Of a stretch of 64,000 nucleotides of DNA, positions 42,600 to 50,972 are shown in pieces. The DNA is from Nocardioides plantarum (GTDB lineage Bacteria > Actinomycetota > Actinomycetes > Propionibacteriales > Nocardioidaceae). How positions within the stretch are numbered: the first letter of the stretch is position 1; each line of letters opens with the position of its first letter. The notes under the pieces are model-generated. The model had not been told where the DNA came from and searched no databases. It worked only from the letters and a program-made list of their open reading frames with translations. Where the stretch lies: the NCBI RefSeq assembly GCF_006346395.1, contig NZ_VDMS01000006.1:59117-123116 (forward strand), given 5' to 3'. Position numbers and translations under genes: made by a program.

Positions 42600-44492
42600 T
42601 CACGCTCCGCGTGACGATCCCCCGTCAGGCTCCTCGCCTATGTCCTCGAGCTCGTACGGCGCGAGCACCATGTGGAGGCACAACCACCAGATGTAGACGC
42701 TGGCGGCTCCCCACAAGACTGCATCGGTCACGAGTCCGTGGGCGATCTCGTTGCGCAAGTTGGGCCCGACCTGTTCGAGGAGCACCGACTGCAGCTCGAA
42801 GGCGAGGTCTTCGCCCAAGAACACCTTCGACTCAGGCATGTCGAGAAGCGAGCCGAGCGCCTTCTCGGTCTCCACTCCGTTGTCGCCGATGTAAAGCGTG
42901 TGTAGACCTTGAGCCTTGAGCCGCAGTCGCACCATCTGCTCGATCTGCGGAACCAGGAGCGACAGCGCCGAGGGCATGTCGCCGTTGAGTCCGTGCCAGA
43001 TGCCTCGTGCCCACAGGCCGGCATGGCGAATGGGAACCGTCGGGGATTCCCGGCACACCGTTTCCACGAACGCCAAATCGAATCGGTGCTCGGTGCTGAT
43101 GACCTCGAGCGCCGGCGCAATGAGGGCTTGGACGACCAGTCCAATCCGATGATGGTTGCGGCTCACTAGCTCGTCGATGATCTCCTGTTCAGATGGCTCA
43201 GATGCGGCGTCACCCGTCCCAACGCTGACCTTGCGTCCGTCCCCGCTCATCGTGGACCTGGTCAACAGCCGGATGACGCTGCCCGCAAGGTGTTCTCGTG
43301 CAGACTCCGTCTGCTCATCGAGGTCGAACAGTGGCGCAATCCTGGAGAAGGCGAGCAGGGCCGCGGGACGCTCCCAGCCCGACACTCGGTCCTGCGCCTT
43401 CTTCACGAACTCGTAGATCTCGATCGGTTCCTGCTCGATCGGGGCCATCTCCTCGAGCGAGATTTCGCGCAGCTCCCGCAGCCGTTGCTGTCGCTGATTG
43501 ATGACCTCCTCAAGCCCATGCGCGGTGCGGTACTTGCGCGGCAGCAGCCGCAGCGCCTCGAGTGACTTCTCCAGCGGCCCGCTTGCACCTAGCGCGGGGC
43601 GGTCGCTCGTCATCCGCATCTCCGCTTCCGTCGCGTACGAGTCGGCAACCAGGGCCTGGCACCGGCAGGCGCCCTCATCACGCTGGCCGCGGTTCCACCA
43701 TGCTGACGCTTCCCGTAGGAGCGCACGCTCTGCCCGGCTTCCTGGTGTTGTGTGTGTCGCAAGCTCCTCCAACCGCTCCCCGAGGGCAAGCGCCTCTTCG
43801 GTGGTGGTCTTGCCGGCACCCCGAAGGACCTCGGACACCTGTGCCTGGAGGTAGCTGGTGCCCCGGTCGCCGGCGAGGAAGGCCACCAACGTCGACGTCA
43901 GCCTCTCCAGCACAGCCGCGCCTGGCTTGCCTTGCCGTCGTGCCAACTCCACGACCCGGCGGTAGCTGTCGCGTCCAGAGCGCACCCATGCATCCCAGGT
44001 CAGCGGCACGGCAAGGTACGCATCGGTGGCCATGAGCGCCACCGCTGGATCGCGAGGGAACCGGTAGGTCCACACGACGTCAGCGATCCTGGCGCGCAGC
44101 ACCACCGGCTCGATAGCAGGGAGTGCCTGTGCGAGGAGCGTCAGTTCGACTGCGTCGAGGTCACTGGGGACAACCGTGCGCGATCCGCCCGACTCCCTGG
44201 CCGGTGAGAACGGCTCGTCCCAAGAGTCCGGGTTGAGCATCGCCGAGGTGGCACGCGCCATCGCCGTCAGAGTGCGGGCTCGTGCCGAGGAGCTGCCCTC
44301 GCTCTCGTGGGCGCGTTGCGCCAGGTCTGCGAGCCGAGAGTGCAGCAACTCCGCGGCCCCGAAGTCGGCGACATCCTCGCTCTGGCTCAGTGCGTCCCAC
44401 CAGGAAGCATTGGGCGTCTCATCTGGCGCCTCGTCGGAGTGGGAGGAAGTGATGGGGTCTGACGGGTTCGTCGAGTCGTCGTCGTTGGCCAT
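42600..44492 (-). CDS. DUF4209-like protein with HEPN motif
   Basis: A 630-residue soluble protein. The last ~110 residues (SKVFLGEDLAFELQSVLLEQ, then VGPNLRNEIAHGLVTD) match the DUF4209/HEPN pattern; RNEIAH (580-585) is the R-x4-H catalytic motif of HEPN ribonucleases. The middle is helical (VVELARRQGKPGAAVLERLT, LRELREISLEEMAPIEQEP) and may be a sensor. Proteins of this kind occur in defence islands, often beside nucleases. The first 40 residues are acidic and disordered. Function as an RNase is an inference from the motif. Confidence 0.65.
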   Translation of the reverse strand: MANDDDSTNPSDPITSSHSDEAPDETPNASWWDALSQSEDVADFGAAELLHSRLADLAQRAHESEGSSSARARTLTAMARATSAMLNPDSWDEPFSPARESGGSRTVVPSDLDAVELTLLAQALPAIEPVVLRARIADVVWTYRFPRDPAVALMATDAYLAVPLTWDAWVRSGRDSYRRVVELARRQGKPGAAVLERLTSTLVAFLAGDRGTSYLQAQVSEVLRGAGKTTTEEALALGERLEELATHTTPGSRAERALLREASAWWNRGQRDEGACRCQALVADSYATEAEMRMTSDRPALGASGPLEKSLEALRLLPRKYRTAHGLEEVINQRQQRLRELREISLEEMAPIEQEPIEIYEFVKKAQDRVSGWERPAALLAFSRIAPLFDLDEQTESAREHLAGSVIRLLTRSTMSGDGRKVSVGTGDAASEPSEQEIIDELVSRNHHRIGLVVQALIAPALEVISTEHRFDLAFVETVCRESPTVPIRHAGLWARGIWHGLNGDMPSALSLLVPQIEQMVRLRLKAQGLHTLYIGDNGVETEKALGSLLDMPESKVFLGEDLAFELQSVLLEQVGPNLRNEIAHGLVTDAVLWGAASVYIWWLCLHMVLAPYELEDIGEEPDGGSSRGA

Positions 44493-45128
44493 GGGTCGAC
44501 CCTAAGCAAGGCGCGGCACGAAACACGGCGCGGCCGGCTGGCCATGCGCGAGGTGCCGGACGGTCTTGGCGCGAGCAGCATGACGATCGGCCACTGGCGC
44601 GCTCCACGAGCCCAACCTCGAACGGCGACGGTGCTCGTGAGCTTGCAACCGGGATGCGTGGTTCCCCAGTACGCCCGTCCGGTGATGTTGCCGGGACGGG
44701 GGCCCGATCCGGATGCGCGACTGTGGACGCAGCGACTCAGGCCACGGTGCGATCTCAGCGGGCGCTCGATCGCGGCGATAAGGGCTGCACCCGAGCAACC
44801 ACAGGGCAGGGTGGCCGGGCCGATCGGGAAGGCGAACATCGCCCGTGCCCGCACCTCGGGCGGCGTAGGCGCGTGCGGTCCGGGCTGTGAGCGCAGTCTC
44901 GGCGACGAGCGCCTTGGGGATGACGACAGCCACAGCCACCGTGTTGTGCGGCGGCCGCCGGGTCCGTGGCATGGTCGTCCGGGTCGGTCGGCGTGACGGG
45001 ATCCATGCAGGCCCCCTGAGAAGCAGCGGCGCGCCGACGTACGTCCGGGGACCTTGCTACGGCAAAGGCGGAGCACCGCTACCAGCGGCCACGCCCCCGA
45101 AGCACGCCCGTTCGGTCACCACCGACAC
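44493..45128. other. Intergenic region between the island and the glucoside locus
   Basis: 636 bp with only poorly coding frames on both strands and no ribosome site; no repeat family of the array is present. It separates the defence island from the GH3 gene. I see no terminator with a U-tract and no tRNA. Confidence 0.4.
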
Positions 45129-47591
45129 CTAAGGCCGACGCCGCCCCAGCCGCCGTCGTACGACGGACCCGACGCGCGCGAGCACCGGCCGCGGTCGGCC
45201 CTCGAGCAGGTCCACGACGCTGTCGACCACTCCCCAGCCCACGCGGCCGCCGGCGAAGGAGGCCATCGAGCGCAGGGGGATCTCGCGCAGCGACCGGAGC
45301 ACCAGCTCGGCCTCCCCCGCCGTGTCGGCGTCGGCGGACGCACCGACCCGCGACCGTACGACGCGGGCCGCGACGTGCGACAGGGCGCGGCCGGCCGGGG
45401 TGAGGGCGAGCTCCTCGAGCGTGGAGTCGCGCGAGAACGGCCGGGGCGGCACCGGCACCGGGATCGGACGGCCCAGCCGGGCGGCGAAGTCGGCGTCGAG
45501 CACCGAGACCGGTGGGGTGTCGACCGGCTCGCCCGACGTGGTCACGCCGCCCTCGACCGACAGTGGGAGCTCGAACACGATGTCCTCGCTGGAGCGACCC
45601 ACCTCCAGGACGAGCTCGCCCGTCGGGATCCGCCAGCCGTCCTGCGTGACGTCCCAGAAGGCGAAGCCGCGCGAGTCGACCGTGATCTCGACCCGGCGCT
45701 GCTCACCCGCGGCGAGGTGCACCTTGGCGAAGCCGACCAGCTCGCGGCGCGGCCGGAGCACCACCCCGGTCAGGTCGGCGCGATAGACCTGCACGACCTG
45801 GCTACCGGCGCGGTCACCGGTGTTCGCCACGGTGACGGTGACGACGACGGACGGCACCGTCCCGTCCTCGCCGACGCTCAGCACCGTGTCGGAGACGGCA
45901 GCGTCGGTCCAGGCGAACGTGGCGTAGGACAGGCCGTGGCCGAACGGGAACGCCGGCCGGATCCCCGACGTCGTGTGGTGGCGGTAGCCGACGAAGATCC
46001 CCTCGCGGTAGTCGACCTGGCGCGGCCGACCGGGGAACCACGGGTCGGCCGCCACGTCCTCCTGCTGCACCGGGAACGACTCCGCGAGCCGCCCGCCCGG
46101 CTCCGCCGCACCGATGAGTACGTCGACCAGAGCGGCCCCGCCGGCCTGCCCGCCCAGGTAGGTCTCGACGATGGCGGCGGGCAGGTCGCGCCACGGCAGC
46201 GCCACCGGGGCGCCGTGCGAGAGGACGACGACCGTGCGCGGGTTGGCCGCGCAGACGGCCCGGACGAGCCGGTCGTGCTGCTCGGGCAGGGCCAGGTCGT
46301 CGCGGTCGAAGCCCTCGCTCTCCCTCGAGGGCGGCAGCCCGACGAGCACGACCGCGACATCGGCTCGGCGCGCCACCTCGACGGCCTCGGCGACCAGGTC
46401 GTCGTCACGTCGCGAGACGGGGAGGTCGTAGCCACGCGCGTAGGTGACCGGCAGCCCCGCCGCGGCCAGGGCGTCACGTGCGCTCGTCACCCTCGTCGGC
46501 ACCACCGACGACGACCCCGCCCCCTGGTATCGCGGGCTCTCGGCGAAGGCACCGATCAGCGCCACCTCGCCGACCCACGGGGTCGCGAGCGGCAGCAGGC
46601 CGTCGTTGGTCAGCAGCACCGTGCCGGCCGCGGCCACCCGCCGGCACAGCTCGTCGTGCTCGTCCACCGACGTGACCGCCCCCGACGACGAGCCGGGCGC
46701 CGAGCCGGACGACGTCGTCGTACGGGTGCGCGCGACGAGGTCGATCACCCGCTGCGCACTGGCCTCGACCGCCGCGTCGAGCCGTCCGTCGCGCACCGCG
46801 GCGACGACCTCGCGGTCGGACAGCGACGCGCCGCCGGGCATCTCGAGGTCGAGCCCGGCCGCGACCCCCGCCACCCGGTCGTACGTCGCACCCCAGTCGC
46901 TGACCACGACACCGTCGAAGCCCCACTCGTCGCGCAGTACGTCGCCCAGCAGCCACCGGTGCTGCGAGGCAGGCGTGCCGTTGACCGCGTTGTAGGCGCA
47001 CATGACGGTCCACGGCCGCGCCTGGGTCACGACGATCTCGAAGGCGCGCAGGTAGATCTCGCGCAGGGTGCGGTCGTCGACGACCGCGGAGTAGGTGAAC
47101 CGGTGGCTCTCGTGGCTGTTGACCGCGAAGTGCTTGAGGCTCGCCCCGACCCCGCGGGACTGGATCGCCGCCACCATCGCGGCCGCCATCCGACCGCTGA
47201 GCAGCGGGTCCTCGGACAGGTACTCGAAGGACCGCCCGCCCAGCGGGTGGCGCTTGATGTTGACGCCCGGGCCCAGGACGACGCCCACCCCCAGGTCGCG
47301 TGCCTCCTCGGCCAACGCGACCCCGACCTCGGCGGCCATCGTCGGGTCCCACGTGCTGCCGAGCGTGACCGCCGGCGGGAAGCAGGTGGCCGGCTCGCTG
47401 CCGCCCAGGCCCAGGTGGTCCGCGGCGGCGAGCTGGGCGCGCAGGCCGTGGGGGCCGTCGCTCATCATCATCGGCTCGAGCCCGACCTCGGGCAGCCCCT
47501 GGGTGTGCCAGAAGTCCTGGCCGGACAGCAGACTCACCTGCTGACGCACGGTCAGGTCGCCGGCCGAGATCTCGCGCGGTGGTGTCGGCAT
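45129..47591 (-). CDS. GH3 beta-glucosidase
   Basis: An 820-residue cytoplasmic glycoside hydrolase. The GH3 N-terminal barrel has LKHFAVNSHE (152-161) and the nucleophile Asp232 in VVVSDWGATYD. The C-terminal alpha/beta sandwich has LPEQHDRLVRAVCAANPRTV and a fibronectin-III-like domain (about 580-680, VVTVTVANTGDRAGSQVVQV). An extra ~120-residue helical tail follows. With no signal peptide, it hydrolyses oligosaccharides after import. It is divergent from the transporter operon with a CebR-like box on its promoter side, so it belongs to the beta-glucoside regulon. Confidence 0.9.
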   Translation of the reverse strand: MPTPPREISAGDLTVRQQVSLLSGQDFWHTQGLPEVGLEPMMMSDGPHGLRAQLAAADHLGLGGSEPATCFPPAVTLGSTWDPTMAAEVGVALAEEARDLGVGVVLGPGVNIKRHPLGGRSFEYLSEDPLLSGRMAAAMVAAIQSRGVGASLKHFAVNSHESHRFTYSAVVDDRTLREIYLRAFEIVVTQARPWTVMCAYNAVNGTPASQHRWLLGDVLRDEWGFDGVVVSDWGATYDRVAGVAAGLDLEMPGGASLSDREVVAAVRDGRLDAAVEASAQRVIDLVARTRTTTSSGSAPGSSSGAVTSVDEHDELCRRVAAAGTVLLTNDGLLPLATPWVGEVALIGAFAESPRYQGAGSSSVVPTRVTSARDALAAAGLPVTYARGYDLPVSRRDDDLVAEAVEVARRADVAVVLVGLPPSRESEGFDRDDLALPEQHDRLVRAVCAANPRTVVVLSHGAPVALPWRDLPAAIVETYLGGQAGGAALVDVLIGAAEPGGRLAESFPVQQEDVAADPWFPGRPRQVDYREGIFVGYRHHTTSGIRPAFPFGHGLSYATFAWTDAAVSDTVLSVGEDGTVPSVVVTVTVANTGDRAGSQVVQVYRADLTGVVLRPRRELVGFAKVHLAAGEQRRVEITVDSRGFAFWDVTQDGWRIPTGELVLEVGRSSEDIVFELPLSVEGGVTTSGEPVDTPPVSVLDADFAARLGRPIPVPVPPRPFSRDSTLEELALTPAGRALSHVAARVVRSRVGASADADTAGEAELVLRSLREIPLRSMASFAGGRVGWGVVDSVVDLLEGRPRPVLARVGSVVRRRLGRRRP

Positions 47592-47631
47592 GCCTCATCG
47601 AAGCCCGGACGGCCGTACGACGCAACGTGGG

Positions 47632-47645
47632 TGGGAGCGCTTCCA
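47632..47645. promoter_or_regulatory. CebR-box-like operator 1
   Basis: TGGGAGCGCTTCCA differs by one base from the palindrome TGGGAGCGCTCCCA known for the cellobiose repressor CebR in Streptomyces. It lies 41 bp upstream of the GH3 start. Confidence 0.8.
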
Positions 47646-47708
47646 GACACTCGCCGTGCGAGTCGGAGCCCGACAATCCGCCGAGCCAACCAAACCAGAA
47701 TGTGATCG

Positions 47709-47737
47709 TTGACACATGTGCCAGCCCGTGCCATGGT
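47709..47737 (+). promoter_or_regulatory. Promoter of the transporter operon
   Basis: TTGACA (47709-47714), 17-bp spacing and CATGGT (47732-47737) form a good sigma70-type promoter. The second operator lies just downstream of it, so repressor binding would block elongation or initiation. Confidence 0.6.
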
Positions 47738-47752
47738 TCACGCACTCCCGAA

Positions 47753-47766
47753 TGGAAGCGCTCTCA
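47753..47766. promoter_or_regulatory. CebR-box-like operator 2
   Basis: TGGAAGCGCTCTCA, a near-symmetrical copy of the CebR box, between the promoter and the start at 47804. With operator 1 it brackets the divergent promoters and allows joint repression or looping. Confidence 0.75.
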
Positions 47767-47803
47767 CTTCTACCGGGTCCACCTTCCAGGCAGGAGACCT
47801 GAC

Positions 47804-49108
47804 GTGACCATCAAGACCTCTCGCGGTGTGAGCCGCCCCGGACTGGGCGTCTGCGCGACGCTCCTGCTCGGCCTGACCCTCGCGGCCTGCGGCGGCGGGG
47901 GCGGCGACCCGGCCGAGTCCGCCGAGCAGGACACGCTCGAGCCCGGTGAGACCCTCACCATCACGACGTTCGGCGAGTTCGGCTACGACGCCCTCATCGC
48001 CGACTGGAACAAGGCCAACCCCGGCATCCAGGTCGAGCAGACCAAGGTCTCGCTGTGGGACGACTGGAAGAACGAGCTCAACACCAACCTGCAGGCCAAC
48101 GCGGGTCTCCCCGACGTCGTGGCCATCGAGGGCGACTTCATGCCGGCGCTGGTCGCTGCTCCCGACCGCTGGGTCGACCTGTCCGACAAGGACGTCGAGG
48201 GCCGCTGGCTCGACTTCAAGGAGAAGGCCGCCACCACCTCCGACGGCCAGCTGCTCGGCTACCCGACCGATGCCGGCCCCGAGGCGTTCTGCTACCGCGC
48301 CGACCTGTTCGAGGAGGCCGGGCTGCCGAGCGACCGCGCCGAGGTCGCCAAGCTGATGACGACCTGGGACGACTACTACGCCCTCGGCGAGAAGTTCACC
48401 GCCAAGTCCGACGCCGCCTGGTACGACTCCTCCGGGACGATCGCCCAGGCGATGCTCAACCAGGTGCCCAACCCCTTCGAGGAGAGCGACGGCACCGTCA
48501 ACGTCGAGAACGACGGGCTGAAGGCCGTGTGGAACACGGTCACCGGCAACGCCGAGACGCTCTCGACGCGCAACAAGCTGTGGAACGACGACTGGTCGGC
48601 GTCGTTCAAGAAGGACGGCTTCGCCACCATCCCGTGCCCCGGCTGGATGCGCAGCAACATCAAGGACAACCAGGGCAAGCTCAAGGACGGCGTCGTCTGG
48701 GACGTCGTCGACGTGTTCCCCGGCGGCGGCGGCAACTGGGGCGGGTCGTTCCTGGCCGTGCCCAAGACCTCCACCCACCAGACCGAGGCCCAGAAGTTCC
48801 TCGAGTGGATGACCGCTCCCGAGCAGCAGCTGCGGGTCTTCGCCGACCTCGGCAACTTCCCCTCGCAGGTCAAGGCGATCGACAGCCCCGACCTGCTGAG
48901 CGCGACCGACGAGTACTTCAACAACGCCCCGGTCGGTGAGATCTACTCCAACCGCGCCGCCGCCATCGACGTCCAGCCCTTCCAGGGCCCGCTCTACTCC
49001 GACATCCTCGGCAAGTTCCAGCTCGCGATCGACCGGGTCGACGAGGGCTCCGCGTCGCCCGACAAGTCGTGGAAGACCTTCCTCTCCGACGTCGCGTCCC
49101 TGCAGTGA
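47804..49108 (+). CDS. Sugar ABC transporter, solute-binding lipoprotein
   Basis: A 434-residue extracellular binding protein. The lipobox LAACG (Cys at about 30) follows the signal helix GVCATLLLGLTLAA. The body is type I/II sugar-binding (ITTFGEFGYDALIADWNKAN, GLPDVVAIEGDFMPALVA, FGPW-type GWMRSNIKDN). The gene set (GH1, GH3, CebR-like repressor) suggests cellobiose or other beta-glucosides, as for CebE. GTG 47804 follows AGGAGACCTGAC. The next gene overlaps by GTGA. The conserved Trp-rich segments (WDVVDVFPGGGGNWGGSF) are typical ligand-site strands. Confidence 0.88.
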   Translation: MTIKTSRGVSRPGLGVCATLLLGLTLAACGGGGGDPAESAEQDTLEPGETLTITTFGEFGYDALIADWNKANPGIQVEQTKVSLWDDWKNELNTNLQANAGLPDVVAIEGDFMPALVAAPDRWVDLSDKDVEGRWLDFKEKAATTSDGQLLGYPTDAGPEAFCYRADLFEEAGLPSDRAEVAKLMTTWDDYYALGEKFTAKSDAAWYDSSGTIAQAMLNQVPNPFEESDGTVNVENDGLKAVWNTVTGNAETLSTRNKLWNDDWSASFKKDGFATIPCPGWMRSNIKDNQGKLKDGVVWDVVDVFPGGGGNWGGSFLAVPKTSTHQTEAQKFLEWMTAPEQQLRVFADLGNFPSQVKAIDSPDLLSATDEYFNNAPVGEIYSNRAAAIDVQPFQGPLYSDILGKFQLAIDRVDEGSASPDKSWKTFLSDVASLQ

Positions 49109-50151
49109 CGGCGCCGGCTGACGCCGGCACCCCCCTCCAGCCCGGCGACCACCCGCACCGGCCGGAGGCCGGTGCGGGTGGCGCTGGGAAGCCCACACCG
49201 GGCGGGCGCGGGGGCCGGCAGGACGATCGCCGACTCCTGCGCCGCGAGCGGCGGGCCAGGTGGGACGTCAAGATCGCGCCGTACCTGTTCGTGTCGCCGT
49301 TCTTCGTCGTCTTCGCCGTGGTCGGGATGTTCCCGCTGGCCTACACCGGCTACCTCTCCCTCTACGAGTGGGACCGCACCCAGTACGCCCGCGGTGGGTT
49401 CGCCGGCCTCGACAACTTCAGGTGGGTCCTCGAGGACCCCGTCTTCGTGAAGTCCGTGGTCAACACCCTCAGCATCTTCGTGATGTCCTCGATCCCCCAG
49501 GTCATCATCGCCGTGACGGTCGCCGCGCTGCTCGACCAGCAGCTGCGCGGCAGCACCTTCTGGCGGATCAGCGTGCTGCTGCCGTTCGTCGTCGCCCCCA
49601 CCGCGGCGGTCCTCATCTTCGGCAGCCTGTTCGCCGACCGCTCCGGCGTCATCAACGAGGTGCTCGGCAACCTCGGCCTCGAGCCGATCCGGTGGCACGT
49701 CGAGCGCTGGTGGAGCCACGTCGCGATCTCCGGCATGGTCAACTGGCGCTGGACCGGCTACAACGCGCTGATCTTCCTGGCCGCGATGCAGGCCGTGCCC
49801 CGCGACGTCTACGAGTCGGCGGCCCTCGACGGCGCCGGCCGGGTGCGCCAGCTGTTCGCCATCACGCTGCCGATGATCCGGCCCACGGTGATCTTCGTGA
49901 TCGTCACGACCACCATCGGCGGCCTGCAGATCTTCACCGAGCCCCGGCTGTTCGACGACACCGCGCAGCGCGAGGGCGGTGCCGACCACCAGTACATGAC
50001 GATGACGCTCTACGTCTACGTCAAGGGCATCGAGGACCAGTTCTACGGTCGCGCGTCGGCCGCCGCCTGGCTGCTGTTCATGTTCATCATCGCCATCGTG
50101 CTGGTCAACTACCTCGTCACACGATGGCTCACCCGACGGAGAGCACTGTGA
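49105..50151 (+). CDS. Sugar ABC transporter permease 1 (MalF-like)
   Basis: A 348-residue inner-membrane protein with about six helices, the EAA loop AVPRDVYESAALDGAGRVRQ (about 230-250) and the TMF-type region PYLFVSPFFVVFAVVGMF at the start. An N-terminal ~50-residue Pro/Arg-rich extension is unusual and probably cytoplasmic. GTG 49105 overlaps the upstream stop. It pairs with the next permease and the ATPase at 53584. Confidence 0.9.
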   Translation: MTAPADAGTPLQPGDHPHRPEAGAGGAGKPTPGGRGGRQDDRRLLRRERRARWDVKIAPYLFVSPFFVVFAVVGMFPLAYTGYLSLYEWDRTQYARGGFAGLDNFRWVLEDPVFVKSVVNTLSIFVMSSIPQVIIAVTVAALLDQQLRGSTFWRISVLLPFVVAPTAAVLIFGSLFADRSGVINEVLGNLGLEPIRWHVERWWSHVAISGMVNWRWTGYNALIFLAAMQAVPRDVYESAALDGAGRVRQLFAITLPMIRPTVIFVIVTTTIGGLQIFTEPRLFDDTAQREGGADHQYMTMTLYVYVKGIEDQFYGRASAAAWLLFMFIIAIVLVNYLVTRWLTRRRAL

Positions 50152-50972
50152 CCAGACGTCCCGGCCCCCTGGTCTACGGCCTGCTCGCCGCGTTCGTGAT
50201 CGGGTCGGCCCTGCCCCTCTACTGGTCGTTCATGATCGGTTCCCACACCCGGGAGCGGGCCGTGGAGACCCCGCCCCCGCTGCTGCCCGGCGGTCACTTC
50301 TTCGAGAACGTCAGCCGGGTGCTCGACACCATCGACTTCTGGCAGGCGCTGCTCAACAGCCTGGTCGTGGCGACGGTGTGCGCGACGTCGGTCGTCGTCT
50401 TCTCCACGCTGGCCGGCTTCAGCTTCGCCAAGCTCAAGTTCCGCGGGAGCTCGTCGATGATGGGGTTCGTCGTGATGACGATGGCGGTGCCGACGCAGCT
50501 GGCGATCGTCCCGCTGTTCATCCTGATGCGCGACTACCGGCTGCTCGACACCCTCGCCGCGGTCGCCCTACCGACCCTCGTGACGGCGTTCGGCGTCTTC
50601 TTCATGCGCCAGTACCTCCTCGACGCCGTCCCCGACGAGCTCGTCGAGGCCGCCCGGATGGACGGCTGCTCGATGATCCGCACGTTCTGGACCGTCGCCG
50701 TGCCCGCCGCCCGGCCCGCCATGGCGATCCTGTTCCTCTTCACCTTCATGCAGGTCTGGACCGACTACATGTGGCCGCTCGTGGCCCTGCAGAAGACCGA
50801 GACCCTCCAGATCGCCCTGGACCGCCTCGCGCTCACCGGGCAGGGCCAGACCACCGACTACGCCCTGGTGCTGGCCGGTACGGCGATGGCCACCGTCCCC
50901 CTACTCGTCCTGTTCGTCCTGTCCGGCCGCCAGCTGGTGTCCGGCATCATGCAAGGAGCCATCAAGGGATGA
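50148..50972 (+). CDS. Sugar ABC transporter permease 2 (MalG-like)
   Basis: A 274-residue permease with six helices and the EAA loop AVPDELVEAARMDGCSMIRT (about 160-180). Motifs SFAKLKFRG and FMRQYLLDAVP are typical of the MalG group. GTG 50148 overlaps the previous stop by 4 bp (GTGA); its own stop overlaps the GH1 start (ATGA), so the four genes are translationally coupled. Confidence 0.9.
   Translation: MTRRPGPLVYGLLAAFVIGSALPLYWSFMIGSHTRERAVETPPPLLPGGHFFENVSRVLDTIDFWQALLNSLVVATVCATSVVVFSTLAGFSFAKLKFRGSSSMMGFVVMTMAVPTQLAIVPLFILMRDYRLLDTLAAVALPTLVTAFGVFFMRQYLLDAVPDELVEAARMDGCSMIRTFWTVAVPAARPAMAILFLFTFMQVWTDYMWPLVALQKTETLQIALDRLALTGQGQTTDYALVLAGTAMATVPLLVLFVLSGRQLVSGIMQGAIKG

Noticed and set aside
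44502..45076. Minus- and plus-strand frames between the DUF4209 and GH3 genes
   Set aside because: Arg/Pro-rich shadow translations without ribosome sites or any recognisable domain.
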